Below are positions 9,381 through 18,489 of a stretch of DNA of 64,000 nucleotides, in pieces. Numbering within the stretch: position 1 is the stretch's first letter; every line of letters begins with the position of its first letter. Made by a program: the position numbers and the translations under genes. Source of the DNA: Roseibium salinum (lineage in GTDB: Bacteria > Pseudomonadota > Alphaproteobacteria > Rhizobiales > Stappiaceae); NCBI RefSeq assembly GCF_026240905.1, contig NZ_JAPEVI010000003.1, positions 1,736,001 through 1,800,000 on the forward strand, read 5' to 3'. The notes beneath the pieces were generated by a model that was not told the DNA's origin, searched no databases, and saw nothing but the letters and a program-made list of their open reading frames with translations.

Positions 9381-10307
9381 TCACGCGGCCCTTCGGGCGG
9401 CACCCCGATAGCGGCGCCAGCTGTCATAGGTGAAGACCGCCAGCGCCGCCCAGATCAGCAAGAAACCGATCAGCCTGGTCTGGTCCAGTGGTTCCCCCCA
9501 GATATAGACCGCCATCAGGAAGTGCAGGGACGGTGCGAGATATTGCATCAACCCGAGCATGAAGAGCGGCAGGCGGCGCGCGGCCGAAGAAAAGCAGATC
9601 AGGGGTACAGCGGTGACAACGCCCGTTCCGGCAAGGGCGAGGAGAACCGGCAGATCGTCCAGAACCAGCGCATCGACACCCCAGCTCAGGTTCAGCAGCA
9701 TATAGCTGGCGGCGAGCGGAAAGAGCAGCAGCGTTTCGACGAACAGGCCGGGCGTTGCCTTGACCGGCGTGACCTTGCGGACATAGCCATATCCGGCGAA
9801 TGAGAAGGCCAGCATCAGCGAGACCCATGGAACGCCTCCGGCAAGGACCGCCTGCAGGATAACGGCCAAGGCTGCGATAGCGACCGCAATCCCCTGCCAG
9901 AGCCTCAATCGCTCGCGCAGCACTACCAGGCCGACCAGGATGCTCACCAGCGGATTGATGAAATAGCCAAGCGAAACGTCAAGCACCCGCTCGTTGGTAA
10001 TCGCCCAGACAAACACCAGCCAGTTGACCGCGATAAAACATGCGGAGGCCGTCAGCCCCAGGACGATTTTCGGCTGGTGGAAGATCTCCCGCACCTCCGG
10101 CCAGCGGCCGCGCAGGTAAAGAAAAACGCCGACAAAGAGCACGGACCACAGGATGCGATGAGACACGACGATGTCCCCCGGAACCGTATCCGTCAGCTTG
10201 TAGTAGGCCGGAAGAAAGCCCCACATGCCGTAGGCGGCCAGGCCGAACAAAAGACCTTGCCGGAACTCGGCCGTCGACTCGGAGTCCGGCAGCACCGTCT
10301 GCGACAT
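9381..10307 (-). CDS. rarD: RarD-type EamA-family transporter
   Basis: A 308-residue inner-membrane protein with about ten hydrophobic segments in two EamA repeats, matching the RarD branch of the drug/metabolite transporter superfamily (opening 'GLLFGLAAYGMWGFLPAYYKL', then 'SHRILWS', both typical of RarD). Members are permeases of unknown natural substrate; E. coli RarD was linked to chloramphenicol sensitivity. It lies 37 bp downstream of cimA on the same strand, so it may be co-transcribed with it. Its 3' end faces the diguanylate cyclase gene with 16 bp between. Confidence 0.9.
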   Translation of the reverse strand: MSQTVLPDSESTAEFRQGLLFGLAAYGMWGFLPAYYKLTDTVPGDIVVSHRILWSVLFVGVFLYLRGRWPEVREIFHQPKIVLGLTASACFIAVNWLVFVWAITNERVLDVSLGYFINPLVSILVGLVVLRERLRLWQGIAVAIAALAVILQAVLAGGVPWVSLMLAFSFAGYGYVRKVTPVKATPGLFVETLLLFPLAASYMLLNLSWGVDALVLDDLPVLLALAGTGVVTAVPLICFSSAARRLPLFMLGLMQYLAPSLHFLMAVYIWGEPLDQTRLIGFLLIWAALAVFTYDSWRRYRGAARRAA

Positions 10308-10344
10308 CGGATTTGCCCTTTTGGAGAACGGCCGTAGCGGCGCC

Positions 10345-11943
10345 TCAGGTGAGGTTGGCCTTCATCAGCGCGAATGTAATGGAATCCGCCAAGGCCTGGA
10401 ACGAGGCATCGACGATATTGGACGACACTCCAATCGTGAACCAGCGGCGATGGGTTTTCGTATCGTGGCTTTCGATCAGAACGCGCGTGACCGCGCCCGT
10501 GCCACCATTGAGGATTCTGACCTTGTAGTCAATGAGCTCCAGACCTTCGATCGCGGACTGGTATTTGCCCAGATCCTTGCGCAACGCCATGTCGAGCGCA
10601 TTGACCGGCCCGTTGCCCTCGGCCACGGACATGCGGGTCTCTCCGTCGACATCCACCTTCACCACCGCTTCGGAGACGGTCACCAGGTCGCCGATCGCAT
10701 TGAACCGGCGCTCCACCATCACGCGGAACGAATTGATCTCGAAAAACCGCGGCACCTCCCCCAGCTCCCGCCGCGCGAGCAACTCGAATGAAGCATCCGC
10801 GGCCTCATAGGCATAGCCCTCCGCTTCGCGCTCCTTCACCAGCGCCAGCAGCCGGTCGAGCCGCGGATCGGATTTGTCGACCTGGATGCCGACCCGGGTG
10901 AGTTCGCCGATGAGATTGCTCTTGCCCGCCTGATCGGACACCAGAACACGCCGCCGATTGCCGACGCATTCCGGGTCCACATGCTCGTAGGTCTGCGGGT
11001 CCTTGAGGATGGCGGAAGCATGGATGCCCGCCTTGGTGGCAAAGGCGGTCTCGCCGACATAGGGCGCCTGCCGGTCGGGCGAGCGGTTCAGGATCTCGTC
11101 AAAAGCATGGGAAATCGACGAGATCTCCCTGAGCTGCCCATCGCTCACGCCGATCTCGAAACGGTCCGCATAGGCGGATTTGAGCTTGAGGGTCGGGATC
11201 AGCGTGATCAGGTTGGCATTGCCGCAGCGCTCGCCGAGGCCGTTCAGCGTTCCCTGAATCTGGCGTACACCGGCATCGACCGCCGCCAGGGAGTTGGCGA
11301 CGGCGTGGCCGGTGTCGTCATGGGTGTGGATGCCCAGGTGACTCCCGGGCACGACTTCCTGCACACGGGTGACGATGTCATGGATTTCATCCGGAAGCGT
11401 GCCGCCATTGGTGTCGCACAACACGACCCAGCGTGCGCCTGCCAGATAGGCGGCACGGGCGCATTCAAGGGCGTAACCCGGATTGGCCTTGTAGCCGTCG
11501 AAGAAATGCTCGCAATCGATCATCGCTTCCTTGCCGGCCGCGACGGCGGCGGCGACGGTTTCCTCGATCGACTGCAGGTTCTCCTCATTGGTGCATCCGA
11601 GCGCGACACGAACGTGGTAATCCCACGCCTTGGCAACAAAGCAGCAGGCGTCGGACCTGGCGGCGAGGATCTCCTGAAGACCGGGATCATTGGCGGCGGA
11701 GCGGCCCGCCCGCTTGGTCATGCCGAACGCGGTAAAGGCCGCCTTCGCCGTGCGCTTCTCGCTGAAGAACTCCGTATCCGTCGGATTGGCGCCTGGATAT
11801 CCGCCTTCCACATAATCGACCCCCAGCCGCTCCAGCAATTCGGCAACGACGATCTTTTCATTCACCGAGAAATCGACGCCGCTGGTTTGCGCGCCATCGC
11901 GGAGCGTGGTGTCGTAGAGGTAGAGGCGTTCCTTGGTCATCAA
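10345..11943 (-). CDS. cimA: (R)-citramalate synthase
   Basis: Condenses pyruvate and acetyl-CoA to (R)-citramalate, the entry to the threonine-independent route to 2-oxobutanoate and isoleucine. The 532-residue product has the DRE-TIM metallolyase barrel with 'YDTTLRDGAQ' near the N-terminus and the metal-binding 'HTHDDTGHAVANS' about residue 205. The C-terminal regulatory LeuA dimer domain covers about residues 395-525. Sequence features such as 'VDYVEGGYPGANPTDTEFF' separate CimA from isopropylmalate and homocitrate synthases. It follows cysS and two GFA genes on the same strand and precedes rarD by 37 bp. Confidence 0.93.
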   Translation of the reverse strand: MMTKERLYLYDTTLRDGAQTSGVDFSVNEKIVVAELLERLGVDYVEGGYPGANPTDTEFFSEKRTAKAAFTAFGMTKRAGRSAANDPGLQEILAARSDACCFVAKAWDYHVRVALGCTNEENLQSIEETVAAAVAAGKEAMIDCEHFFDGYKANPGYALECARAAYLAGARWVVLCDTNGGTLPDEIHDIVTRVQEVVPGSHLGIHTHDDTGHAVANSLAAVDAGVRQIQGTLNGLGERCGNANLITLIPTLKLKSAYADRFEIGVSDGQLREISSISHAFDEILNRSPDRQAPYVGETAFATKAGIHASAILKDPQTYEHVDPECVGNRRRVLVSDQAGKSNLIGELTRVGIQVDKSDPRLDRLLALVKEREAEGYAYEAADASFELLARRELGEVPRFFEINSFRVMVERRFNAIGDLVTVSEAVVKVDVDGETRMSVAEGNGPVNALDMALRKDLGKYQSAIEGLELIDYKVRILNGGTGAVTRVLIESHDTKTHRRWFTIGVSSNIVDASFQALADSITFALMKANLT

Positions 11944-11972
11944 TGTGTCCTGCCCAGCCCTGCGGCTGCCTG

Positions 11973-12464
11973 TTATCCGTTGTCCGTTTCGCTGGCCTGC
12001 GGCCAGGTTTTCGTGTCATGATCGGGATGCTGGTTGGAGACGATGGAGGCCAGAAAGGCCGCCGTTTCAAAATCTTCTTCCGTGGTTCGTGTCGGCAGGT
12101 CCGCCATGTGGTCCGTATAGGGCAGCTTGCCCTCGACGCCGAACTGGATCACAGGAACGATTTCCGCCGGATTGTCGAAGGCGCCGATCGCGATCGCGTC
12201 GCCTTCCGGAGTTTCATAGGTCAGCGGCGTACCGCACTGCGCGCAAAAGCCGCGCGCGACCATATTGGAACTCTGGAACCGTTTCGGCTGGCCCCGCGTC
12301 CAAGTCAGATCCCCGCCTTCCCGAATGCTGACAAGAGGCGCATAGAAATTGCCGAAAGCCTTCTGGCACATGCGGCAGTGACAGATCGACCCTTTTCCGA
12401 GCTCTCCGGAAACGCGGAACCGCACGGCCCCGCATTGACATCCGCCCGTGTAGATTTTCGTCAT
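11973..12464 (-). CDS. GFA-family (CENP-V/GFA) zinc protein, second copy
   Basis: A 163-residue protein of the glutathione-dependent formaldehyde-activating (GFA) fold. The cysteine pattern is complete: 'GGCQCGAVRF', 'CHCRMCQKAFG' and 'FCAQCGTPL', the structural and catalytic zinc ligands. The founding member was proposed to speed S-hydroxymethylglutathione formation, but the substrates of most homologues are unknown. The 5' end overlaps the upstream GFA gene by 4 bp (ATGA), showing translational coupling, and cimA starts 29 bp downstream. The two GFA copies share the C-terminal 'HPDHDTxTWP' ending, pointing to tandem duplication. Confidence 0.9.
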   Translation of the reverse strand: MTKIYTGGCQCGAVRFRVSGELGKGSICHCRMCQKAFGNFYAPLVSIREGGDLTWTRGQPKRFQSSNMVARGFCAQCGTPLTYETPEGDAIAIGAFDNPAEIVPVIQFGVEGKLPYTDHMADLPTRTTEEDFETAAFLASIVSNQHPDHDTKTWPQASETDNG

Positions 12465-12952
12465 GAGTTCCTCCTTGGCCAGGTTTGCGTATCGTGATCC
12501 GGATGCTGGCAGTTGCTCGATGCAACGTCATCGATACCGCCCGGCAGATCATCCCGGTTTGACTGACTTTCCCGCAAGCTGAACAACGCGGCGTAGAAAG
12601 GCACCCGCCCCTCGACGCCGGACTGCTCAATTGGCACGACGGCTGCGACGTCGTCCAGACTTCCGTGGGTGAAAGCGATATGGTCGCCGCCAATCGTGTC
12701 AAAAGCGAGCGGTGTTCCACAGGCCTGGCAGAAACCGCGCCGGACAGGCCTGGACGAATGAAACCAGGACGGCTCGCCGCGGGTCCACTCAAAATCCTTT
12801 TTCGCCGCTCCGATCAGCGGCAGAAAGAAATTGCCCGAGGCCTTCTGGCACATGCGGCAGTGGCACAGATGCGGATATCCGACCTCCCCGCGCACCCGGT
12901 AGCGCACGGCCCCGCACTGACAGCCGCCGGTCAGGGGCTTGACCTCGCTCAT
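12461..12952 (-). CDS. GFA-family (CENP-V/GFA) zinc protein, first copy
   Basis: Same length (163 residues) and fold as the downstream copy, with 'GGCQCGAVRYRV', 'CHCRMCQKASG' and 'FCQACGTPL' zinc motifs intact. The protein is soluble and likely cytoplasmic; no defined substrate can be inferred. It overlaps the second copy by 4 bp. The pair lies between cysS and cimA in a minus-strand run, with 130 bp separating it from cysS. Divergence between the copies in the middle region (about residues 75-145) suggests separate substrate preferences rather than a very recent duplication. Confidence 0.9.
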   Translation of the reverse strand: MSEVKPLTGGCQCGAVRYRVRGEVGYPHLCHCRMCQKASGNFFLPLIGAAKKDFEWTRGEPSWFHSSRPVRRGFCQACGTPLAFDTIGGDHIAFTHGSLDDVAAVVPIEQSGVEGRVPFYAALFSLRESQSNRDDLPGGIDDVASSNCQHPDHDTQTWPRRNS

Positions 12953-13082
12953 CAGCAGGTCTCCTTTCCGCAGGCACGCTGAACGGGTCGCAAAGGGCAG
13001 ACACCTCCCCTATCGATCAACGCGAGCACCTTCCCCGCGAAAGGACAGAGGGGGGTATCCCGCCTATCCGCCGGAACAGAGT

Positions 13083-14498
13083 TCACCGCTTGACCTCCCA
13101 GGTTGTCACGCGCTCGCCGGTTTCGGAGTCTTTTGAATCCTTTAGGAGGATTCCTTGAGACGACAGCTCATTGCGGATCCTGTCGGCCTCGTCCCAGTTC
13201 TTGGACTTCAAGGCATCCAGCCGGGCGCCGACGGCGGCCTCGACGGCCGCGGTGTCAACACCGGAGAGGTCCGCCTTGAGCGGCCCGACACCCAGCAGTG
13301 CCGCCGATGCCGAATAGACCGCCAGCTTTTCAGGATCCTTTGCCGCCTCGACGGCGAGGGCATGCAGGGTCTGGATGGCGGCTGCCGTGTTCAGGTCGTC
13401 ATTGAGCGCCGCGACGACTTCCGCCGCGGGTGCGGCGTCGGTCTCCACCGGCTCGGGCCACCTGGCCAGAAGGTGCTCGGCCTCTTCCAGCTTGCGCACG
13501 GAAAAGTCGATCGGCTCGCGGTAGCTCGTCATCAGCATGGCCATGCGCAGAATTTCGCCGGGCCATTTGCGGCCGCCGAAGGTTTCGTTTTCCAGGAGTT
13601 CCTTGATGGTGAAGAAGTTGCCCTCCGACTTGGACATCTTCTTGCCTTCCACCTGCAGAAAGCCGTTGTGAAGCCAGTAGTTGGCCATGACCCTGGTGCC
13701 ATGGGCGCAACGGGACTGGGCGATCTCGTTCTCGTGGTGCGGGAAGATCAGGTCCAGCCCGCCGCCGTGAATGTCGAAGACCTTGCCGAGGTGGTGTTCG
13801 CTCATCACCGAGCATTCGATATGCCAGCCCGGACGCCCGCGGCCCCAGGGGCTGTCCCAGCCTGGCTCCTCGTCGGAGGAGAGTTTCCAGAGCACGAAAT
13901 CGCCGGGGCTCTTCTTGTGTGCCTCAACGGCAATGCGCGCACCGGCCAGTTGCTCGTCCAACTTGCGCTTCGAAAGCCCGCCATAGTCCGGCATGGAGTG
14001 CGTATCGAACAGCACCTCGCCTCCGGACTCGTAGGCATGGCCCTTTTCGATCAGCACCTTAATCATCCCGATCATGCCGTCGATATGTTGTGTTGCCCGC
14101 GGCTCGAAGGTCGGCTCCAGAACGCCGAGCGCCTTGATATCCTTGTGGAACTGATCCGCCGTCTGCTGCGTCACCCGGGCGATCGCATCGTTGAGCGGCA
14201 GGTCGGGATAGTCGCGCAGGGCCCTTGCGTTGATCTTGTCGTCGACGTCGGTGATGTTGCGCACATAGGTGACATGCGCCGCGCCATAAAGATGGCGCAA
14301 CAGGCGGAACAGCACATCGAAGACGATGACCGGCCGGGCATTGCCGATATGCGCGAAATCGTAGACAGTCGGTCCGCAGACATAGAGACGCACGTTCTCA
14401 TCGTCGATCGCCCTGAAATCTTCCTTCTGGCGGGTCAACGTGTTGGTGAGCCTCAAGCCCTTGAAAGTGCCGGATGTTTCCGTCTCAGCGGCGCTCAT
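13083..14498 (-). CDS. cysS: Cysteinyl-tRNA synthetase
   Basis: Charges tRNA-Cys with cysteine. The 471-residue class I synthetase has the zinc-binding and HIGH-type region '[17 protein letters not shown]' (about residues 39-56), the conserved '[10 protein letters not shown]', 'GWHIECS' and '[15 protein letters not shown]' stretches and the KMSKS loop 'KKMSKSEGN'. A short DALR-type tail follows. Length is as expected. It opens a minus-strand run with the GFA pair, cimA and rarD. Confidence 0.96.
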   Translation of the reverse strand: MSAAETETSGTFKGLRLTNTLTRQKEDFRAIDDENVRLYVCGPTVYDFAHIGNARPVIVFDVLFRLLRHLYGAAHVTYVRNITDVDDKINARALRDYPDLPLNDAIARVTQQTADQFHKDIKALGVLEPTFEPRATQHIDGMIGMIKVLIEKGHAYESGGEVLFDTHSMPDYGGLSKRKLDEQLAGARIAVEAHKKSPGDFVLWKLSSDEEPGWDSPWGRGRPGWHIECSVMSEHHLGKVFDIHGGGLDLIFPHHENEIAQSRCAHGTRVMANYWLHNGFLQVEGKKMSKSEGNFFTIKELLENETFGGRKWPGEILRMAMLMTSYREPIDFSVRKLEEAEHLLARWPEPVETDAAPAAEVVAALNDDLNTAAAIQTLHALAVEAAKDPEKLAVYSASAALLGVGPLKADLSGVDTAAVEAAVGARLDALKSKNWDEADRIRNELSSQGILLKDSKDSETGERVTTWEVKR

Positions 14499-14881
14499 GT
14501 CAAACGGTCTCCTGGCCGGCTGGCCGGGCGGTCCGTCTCAGAGGAATTTGTGCCAAGAGGGAACGGCCACAGCCAGCGGTGTCGCTAGCTGCAAATAATG
14601 GTGATCGAAATGATGTTCCGTGTGGCCGTCATCATGGCCAGCTTTATGGACCGGAAAACCGAATGCGGTCAAGGCCACAATTGCCATGAAGCGGCGAGGC
14701 GCGCGGGCCTGCGGAACCGATGCCACATGCAAGTTGAGGTCGAGCTGCGCAAATTGTTCCCATCCCGGATGGAGCGCTTCAAAGCCAAAAAGGCGGCACA
14801 GCTTTTCTGCTTTCTTGAGATTTCACCTGACGGATTGTTGATCTATGCTTGCTTGACTGAGAATCATGAGGAGATTTTCCT
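14499..14881. other. Gene-free stretch between cysS and the L,D-transpeptidase
   Basis: About 380 bp holding the divergent promoters of cysS and the L,D-transpeptidase gene. A His-rich minus-strand open frame inside it (start about 14687) has no recognisable ribosome-binding site and no family, so I do not call it. AT-rich DNA at about 14790-14875 is the likely promoter zone of the transpeptidase gene. Confidence 0.45.
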
Positions 14882-16556
14882 GTGGGGCGCATTTTTCCAG
14901 GTGGTTTTATTTCAGCCGGCTTTCTTTTCTTCGCCGCGCTGGGGCTTGCGGCACTCCAGTCTCCCGTGCAGGCGGAAGCGCAGGCGCAGACCGAGGCGGC
15001 CAAGCAAGCCCGGACCGCACCAGCGCCCCCTGTTTTTCCGGAGCCTGAGACACCGATCGCCAAAGCAATCCAGGCGGCATTATCGCCCGATATTGCGCAA
15101 GGGCTGGTGCTCTATTACGGCGAACGCGCATTTGCCCCGGTCTGGTTCAACGAGAACGGCCTGACGGAATATGCCCACCTGGCGATCGCCACGATGGCTG
15201 CCGCCAACGATCATGCACTCGATCCGAACAATTACGGCCCACTGGAGCTGGCGCAACGCTCCGAAACCGCACAGACCCCGGAGGAATGGGCAAAATTCGA
15301 TCTGGACCTGTCGGTTCAGTTCCTGCGTTACGTGACGCATGTATCCTCCGGCCGCGTGCAGCCCAACAAGGTCAACAAGGCGCTCAACCTCTTCCCGCAC
15401 CGGCCCGACCCGAAGAAACTCTTTGAAAATGCGGAACAGGCCGTCGACTTCAGCGCCTTTCTGGATGGTCTCCCGCCGCAATCGGACAACTATGCCAGGC
15501 TGAAGCGTCGCCTTGCCCAGTACAGGGAGAAGGCCGCGGCCGGCGGCTTCACGCCCATGCCGGACGGAGACGTACTGAAACCCGGCATGAGCGACCCGCG
15601 CATTCCCGTCCTTCGCACGAGGCTGATGGAAGAGGATGTTCCCGCGGCAGCCGAACATGCAGGCGACATCTATGACGGCGCCCTGGTCGAAGCTGTCAAG
15701 ATCTTCCAGGAGTATCATGGCCTCGATGCGGACGGCGTGGTCGGCAAGAATACGCTGGCGCAGCTCAACATTCCGATCCAGGACAAGCTCATCCAGATGG
15801 AGCTCAACATGGAGCGCCGCCGCTGGATGCGCGACGATCTGGGCGACTTCTATATTTTCGTGAACCTTGCCGACCAGAACCTGAAGGTGGTCCGCGACGG
15901 CAAGACCGTCCACACGGCGCGCGTCGTCGTCGGAAAGCCCTATCACGCAACTCCGGTCTTCTCCGACCAGTTGGAGTATGTGGAGATCAATCCCTACTGG
16001 AACGTGCCTTACTCCATTGCGACGAAGGAATACCTGCCTAAGCTGAAGCAGAATCCCATGGCCCTGGGGGATCAGCAGATTCTGTGTCTTTCAGGACGGT
16101 CAGGAAATTCCCGCAAGGCAGATCGCATGGAACAGCTATTCGGGCGGAAACTTCCCCTTCCGCCTGCGTCAGGACCCGGGCGATGGCAACGCGCTTGGGC
16201 GGGTGAAGTTCATGTTCCCGAACAAGTTCAACATCTACATTCACGACACGCCGTCGAAGTCTCTGTTCGCCCGCCCGGAGCGCGCCTTCAGCCATGGCTG
16301 CATCCGGGTCTCGGATCCGTTTGCGCTTGCGGGCGTTCTTCTGGACCACGTCAACGCCACGCCTGGTCATTGGGAACAGATACGCGACAGCGGCGAGCGC
16401 ACCGTCGTCAAGCCACAGGCGCTCATCGAAGTTCACCTGACCTATCTGACGGCCTGGATGAACAAGGACGGGTCGACCCATTTCAGAAAGGACATCTACG
16501 GGCGCGACGAGGTTTTGCTGGAGGCGCTCAGAACCGCCATGACCCAAAATCTTTAG
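14882..16556 (+). pseudogene. L,D-transpeptidase with peptidoglycan-binding domain, one-base frameshift
   Basis: Periplasmic L,D-transpeptidase of the large YcbB/LdtD type, which makes 3-3 peptidoglycan cross-links or links proteins to the wall. A GTG start at 14882 follows GAGGAG by 8 bases and leads into a signal peptide (about residues 5-31). A conserved N-terminal region, a PG-binding domain ('AVKIFQEYHGLDADGVVGKNT') and the start of the YkuD domain ('FYIFVNLADQNLKVV') follow. The frame then goes wrong at 16081-16088. One extra T (best at 16083) explains it: removing it gives 'QQIRVFQDGQEIPARQ' and joins the catalytic 'SHGCIRVSDP' (Cys nucleophile) encoded 200 bp further on. The restored protein is about 557 residues. 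No other damage is seen, so an indel in the data is likely. Confidence 0.82.
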
Positions 16557-16783
16557 GCGATTTTTAGGCGATTTCCAGGCGTCGACGTTCATTTTGGGGA
16601 GCTGTCATGACGCATTTTATAGGGTGAAAACGGCCCCAGGAATACAGTCAACCAATTGAAATTTAATTCGTTTTCACGATGTTTAGATAACTGAACGGAA
16701 GCTGAATGCGCCGCTCAGCATGGGTTCAAGGCACCACCCCTATTCTCCGGGCAATGGATACAGATTGCCGTCAGGAGAAACCC

Positions 16784-16972
16784 ATGTTGAACCGCATTTT
16801 CGTCATTATATTTCTCGCCATCGTTCTGGGCGGTCCATTTGCCGCCATCATCATGATCACAGATGGCACCAAGGCTTTCGGCAATGAAATGCAGCAGAAA
16901 AGCATGTGCCTGTTAACCGGAACCGGATGTGGCGACGGAAACATCATTGTCACGATGGCCGCGCGGATATAA
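16784..16972 (+). CDS. Small membrane or secreted hypothetical protein
   Basis: A 62-residue product starting at ATG 16784, chosen because CAGGAGAAACCC lies directly upstream; the frame extends back to 16706 without a ribosome-binding site. The N-terminus (about residues 5-26) is strongly hydrophobic and could be a membrane segment or signal peptide. The rest is polar with two cysteines about 7 residues apart (MCLLTGTGC). No family recognised. It lies between the L,D-transpeptidase and an ArsR-type regulator, both on the same strand. Confidence 0.5.
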   Translation: MLNRIFVIIFLAIVLGGPFAAIIMITDGTKAFGNEMQQKSMCLLTGTGCGDGNIIVTMAARI

Positions 16973-16990
16973 AAGGCGCGTGAAAGCTGA

Positions 16991-17007
16991 AAGCTTGACT
17001 CAAGCTT
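16991..17007. promoter_or_regulatory. Perfect palindrome, candidate operator of the downstream ArsR gene
   Basis: AAGCTTGACTCAAGCTT is an exact 17-bp palindrome around a central C, ending 33 bases before the ATG of the ArsR-type gene at 17041. ArsR proteins bind short dyads overlapping their own promoters, so this is a natural candidate for autoregulation. The role is inferred. Confidence 0.5.
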
Positions 17008-17040
17008 GCAGTTTCACCGGATGTTTGGCAAGGTCGACCC

Positions 17041-17382
17041 ATGGACTACAAAGCACTTGAAGAAAAAGCAGAATCCGCGGCTGATTTCTTGAAAATGATG
17101 GCGTCTGCGCCGCGTCTACTGCTGATGTGCCTCGTGCTTGAGGAAGAGCGTTGCGTGAGTGATCTTGCAGAGCAAACCGGCATGCGCATGCCGACTGTCT
17201 CGCAGCAGCTGGCTCTTTTGCGTGCCCAGGGCCTGGTCACCACCCGGCGCGAAGGCACCACGATCTACTACCGTCTGGCCAGTGAACCGGTGAAAGACAT
17301 CATGGGGATGCTCTACAAGCATTTCTGCGCCGGAACCGACCTGCCGGTCGGCAAGCGTCTGGAAGCTGTAGACGCGGACTGA
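17041..17382 (+). CDS. ArsR-family regulator, possibly a thiol or persulfide sensor
   Basis: A 113-residue winged-helix protein. The helix-turn-helix is at about residues 39-63 ('VSDLAEQTGMRMPTVSQQLALLRAQ') and the beta wing at 'VTTRREGTTIYYRL'. C38, just before the helix-turn-helix, and C96 in the C-terminal helix ('YKHFC') sit where BigR/SqrR-type repressors keep their two redox cysteines, although the spacing here looks somewhat shorter. A sulfide/persulfide or redox-sensing role is therefore possible but unproven. A third cysteine, C30, is also present. A perfect palindrome lies upstream, and the stop codon's last base is also the first base of the 262-bp palindromic element, so no other gene follows in an operon. 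Confidence 0.85.
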   Translation: MDYKALEEKAESAADFLKMMASAPRLLLMCLVLEEERCVSDLAEQTGMRMPTVSQQLALLRAQGLVTTRREGTTIYYRLASEPVKDIMGMLYKHFCAGTDLPVGKRLEAVDAD

Positions 17383-17643
17383 TACCAACCGTCATTGATT
17401 ATGACTCATCTGATGGACCAGATCGGTTTGTCGGCGAGGCGCGTCGCGCAGCGCGACCGTCCGGTCGGGCAAGCGATGCAACGACGTCCGGCGGGCCGAT
17501 ATGGTCCACCGAAGGCCGAGTTTTCGAAACGCCCGGACGTCGTCGCACTTCTTGGCCGATGCCCCGCATCGCCCTGCGAAGCCCTCCTCGCCGGACGGTC
17601 CGAAAACTCGGTCAGATGGGCCATAATCAATGACGGTTGGTAT
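17382..17643. repeat. 262-bp palindromic element with terminal inverted repeats (MITE-like)
   Basis: The ends are exact inverted copies over 22 bp: ATACCAACCGTCATTGATTA plus TG at the left (17382-17403), and the complement ending in TGACGGTTGGTAT at the right (17622-17643). Similarity continues inward with mismatches (CATCTGA on both sides). Inner dyads also pair: GGCGAGG with CCTCGCC, and ACGACGTCCGG with CCGGACGTCGT. The whole could fold into one long imperfect hairpin. It encodes nothing plausible and lies exactly between the ArsR stop and the creA stop. Non-autonomous transposable element or structured intergenic repeat are the two readings; no clear target-site duplication is visible. 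Confidence 0.72.
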
Positions 17644-17674
17644 GATCCGCGTCCGGACGTATTCCTGCCGACGC

Positions 17675-18190
17675 TCAGCCCTTCACGAATTCCTCGCATT
17701 TCGGCGGCGTCTCATCGCCCCAGGGCATGATCGGAACAGTGGAGGTGGAGTTCTTGGGGCTGCCCTCGATCAGCTTGTCGGAATAGATCAGGTAGACAAG
17801 CACGTTCCGCTTGGTATCGCAGCCGCGCACGATCTGCATTTTCTTGAACAGGAGCGAGCGGCGCTGGCGGAACATTTCCTCGCCCTGCTCGAAATTTTCC
17901 TTGATGGTGACCGGACCGACCTGGCGGCAGGCCAGCGAAATGTCGGACACCTCCTCGGCAACTCCGAGCCAACCGGAGACACCACCCTTTTCGGGCACGG
18001 TGAAATGACAGGCAACGCCCTCCACGATCGGATCGTCAATGGCATAGGTCGCGAGCTTGTGGTCCGGGGTCAGAAACTTCCAGACGGTCGACTTTTTGAA
18101 GATGAGATCGGGGTCTTCCGCGGATAGCGCAGCCCCAGTCCCCTGGATACACAGTGCCATGGCAAGAGCAGCGGCGGTTAGAAAACGCAT
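17675..18190 (-). CDS. creA: CreA-family periplasmic protein
   Basis: A 171-residue exported protein: signal peptide about residues 1-23 (ending ALSAE) and a CreA domain with 'DDPIVEGVACHFT', 'GWLGVAEEVSDISLACRQVGP', 'RRSLLFKKMQIVR' and 'RNVLVYLIYSDKLIEGSPKNS'. Paired cysteines are consistent with a periplasmic fold. The function of CreA is not established. The gene is monocistronic, with a 300-bp gap upstream and the palindromic element downstream. Confidence 0.92.
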   Translation of the reverse strand: MRFLTAAALAMALCIQGTGAALSAEDPDLIFKKSTVWKFLTPDHKLATYAIDDPIVEGVACHFTVPEKGGVSGWLGVAEEVSDISLACRQVGPVTIKENFEQGEEMFRQRRSLLFKKMQIVRGCDTKRNVLVYLIYSDKLIEGSPKNSTSTVPIMPWGDETPPKCEEFVKG

Positions 18191-18489
18191 TTTGGCCTCC
18201 GGTTAGTGGGACCTCAGACATGTGGGGTCGGCATTCCGACGGTCAAGCAGGAAGTTGAGCAGGACACGCCAAGGCACGTGGGCAGGGAGAACGCGCAGGA
18301 AAATCGGAAAGCCGTCGGGAGGCTGGGACAGCAATGAAGTTGCGGCCGCCCGGCCTTTCTCGGGAGGGGCTCAGAAGAGAACGTGGCCGCGCTGGCGGGC
18401 TTCAGCCTGCAAAAATTACATCGCGGCCAGGCGCAGGGCGCGCCGGGATGACGACCTGATCGAGGATTGTCACCAGGCCAGGACGCGCC

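Noticed and set aside
14538..14732. His-rich minus-strand open frame upstream of cysS
   Set aside because: No ribosome-binding site, no family-like sequence, and it lies in a promoter region.
17395..17730. Open frames on both strands inside the palindromic element
   Set aside because: They are translations of an inverted-repeat structure, mirror each other and have no ribosome-binding site or family similarity.
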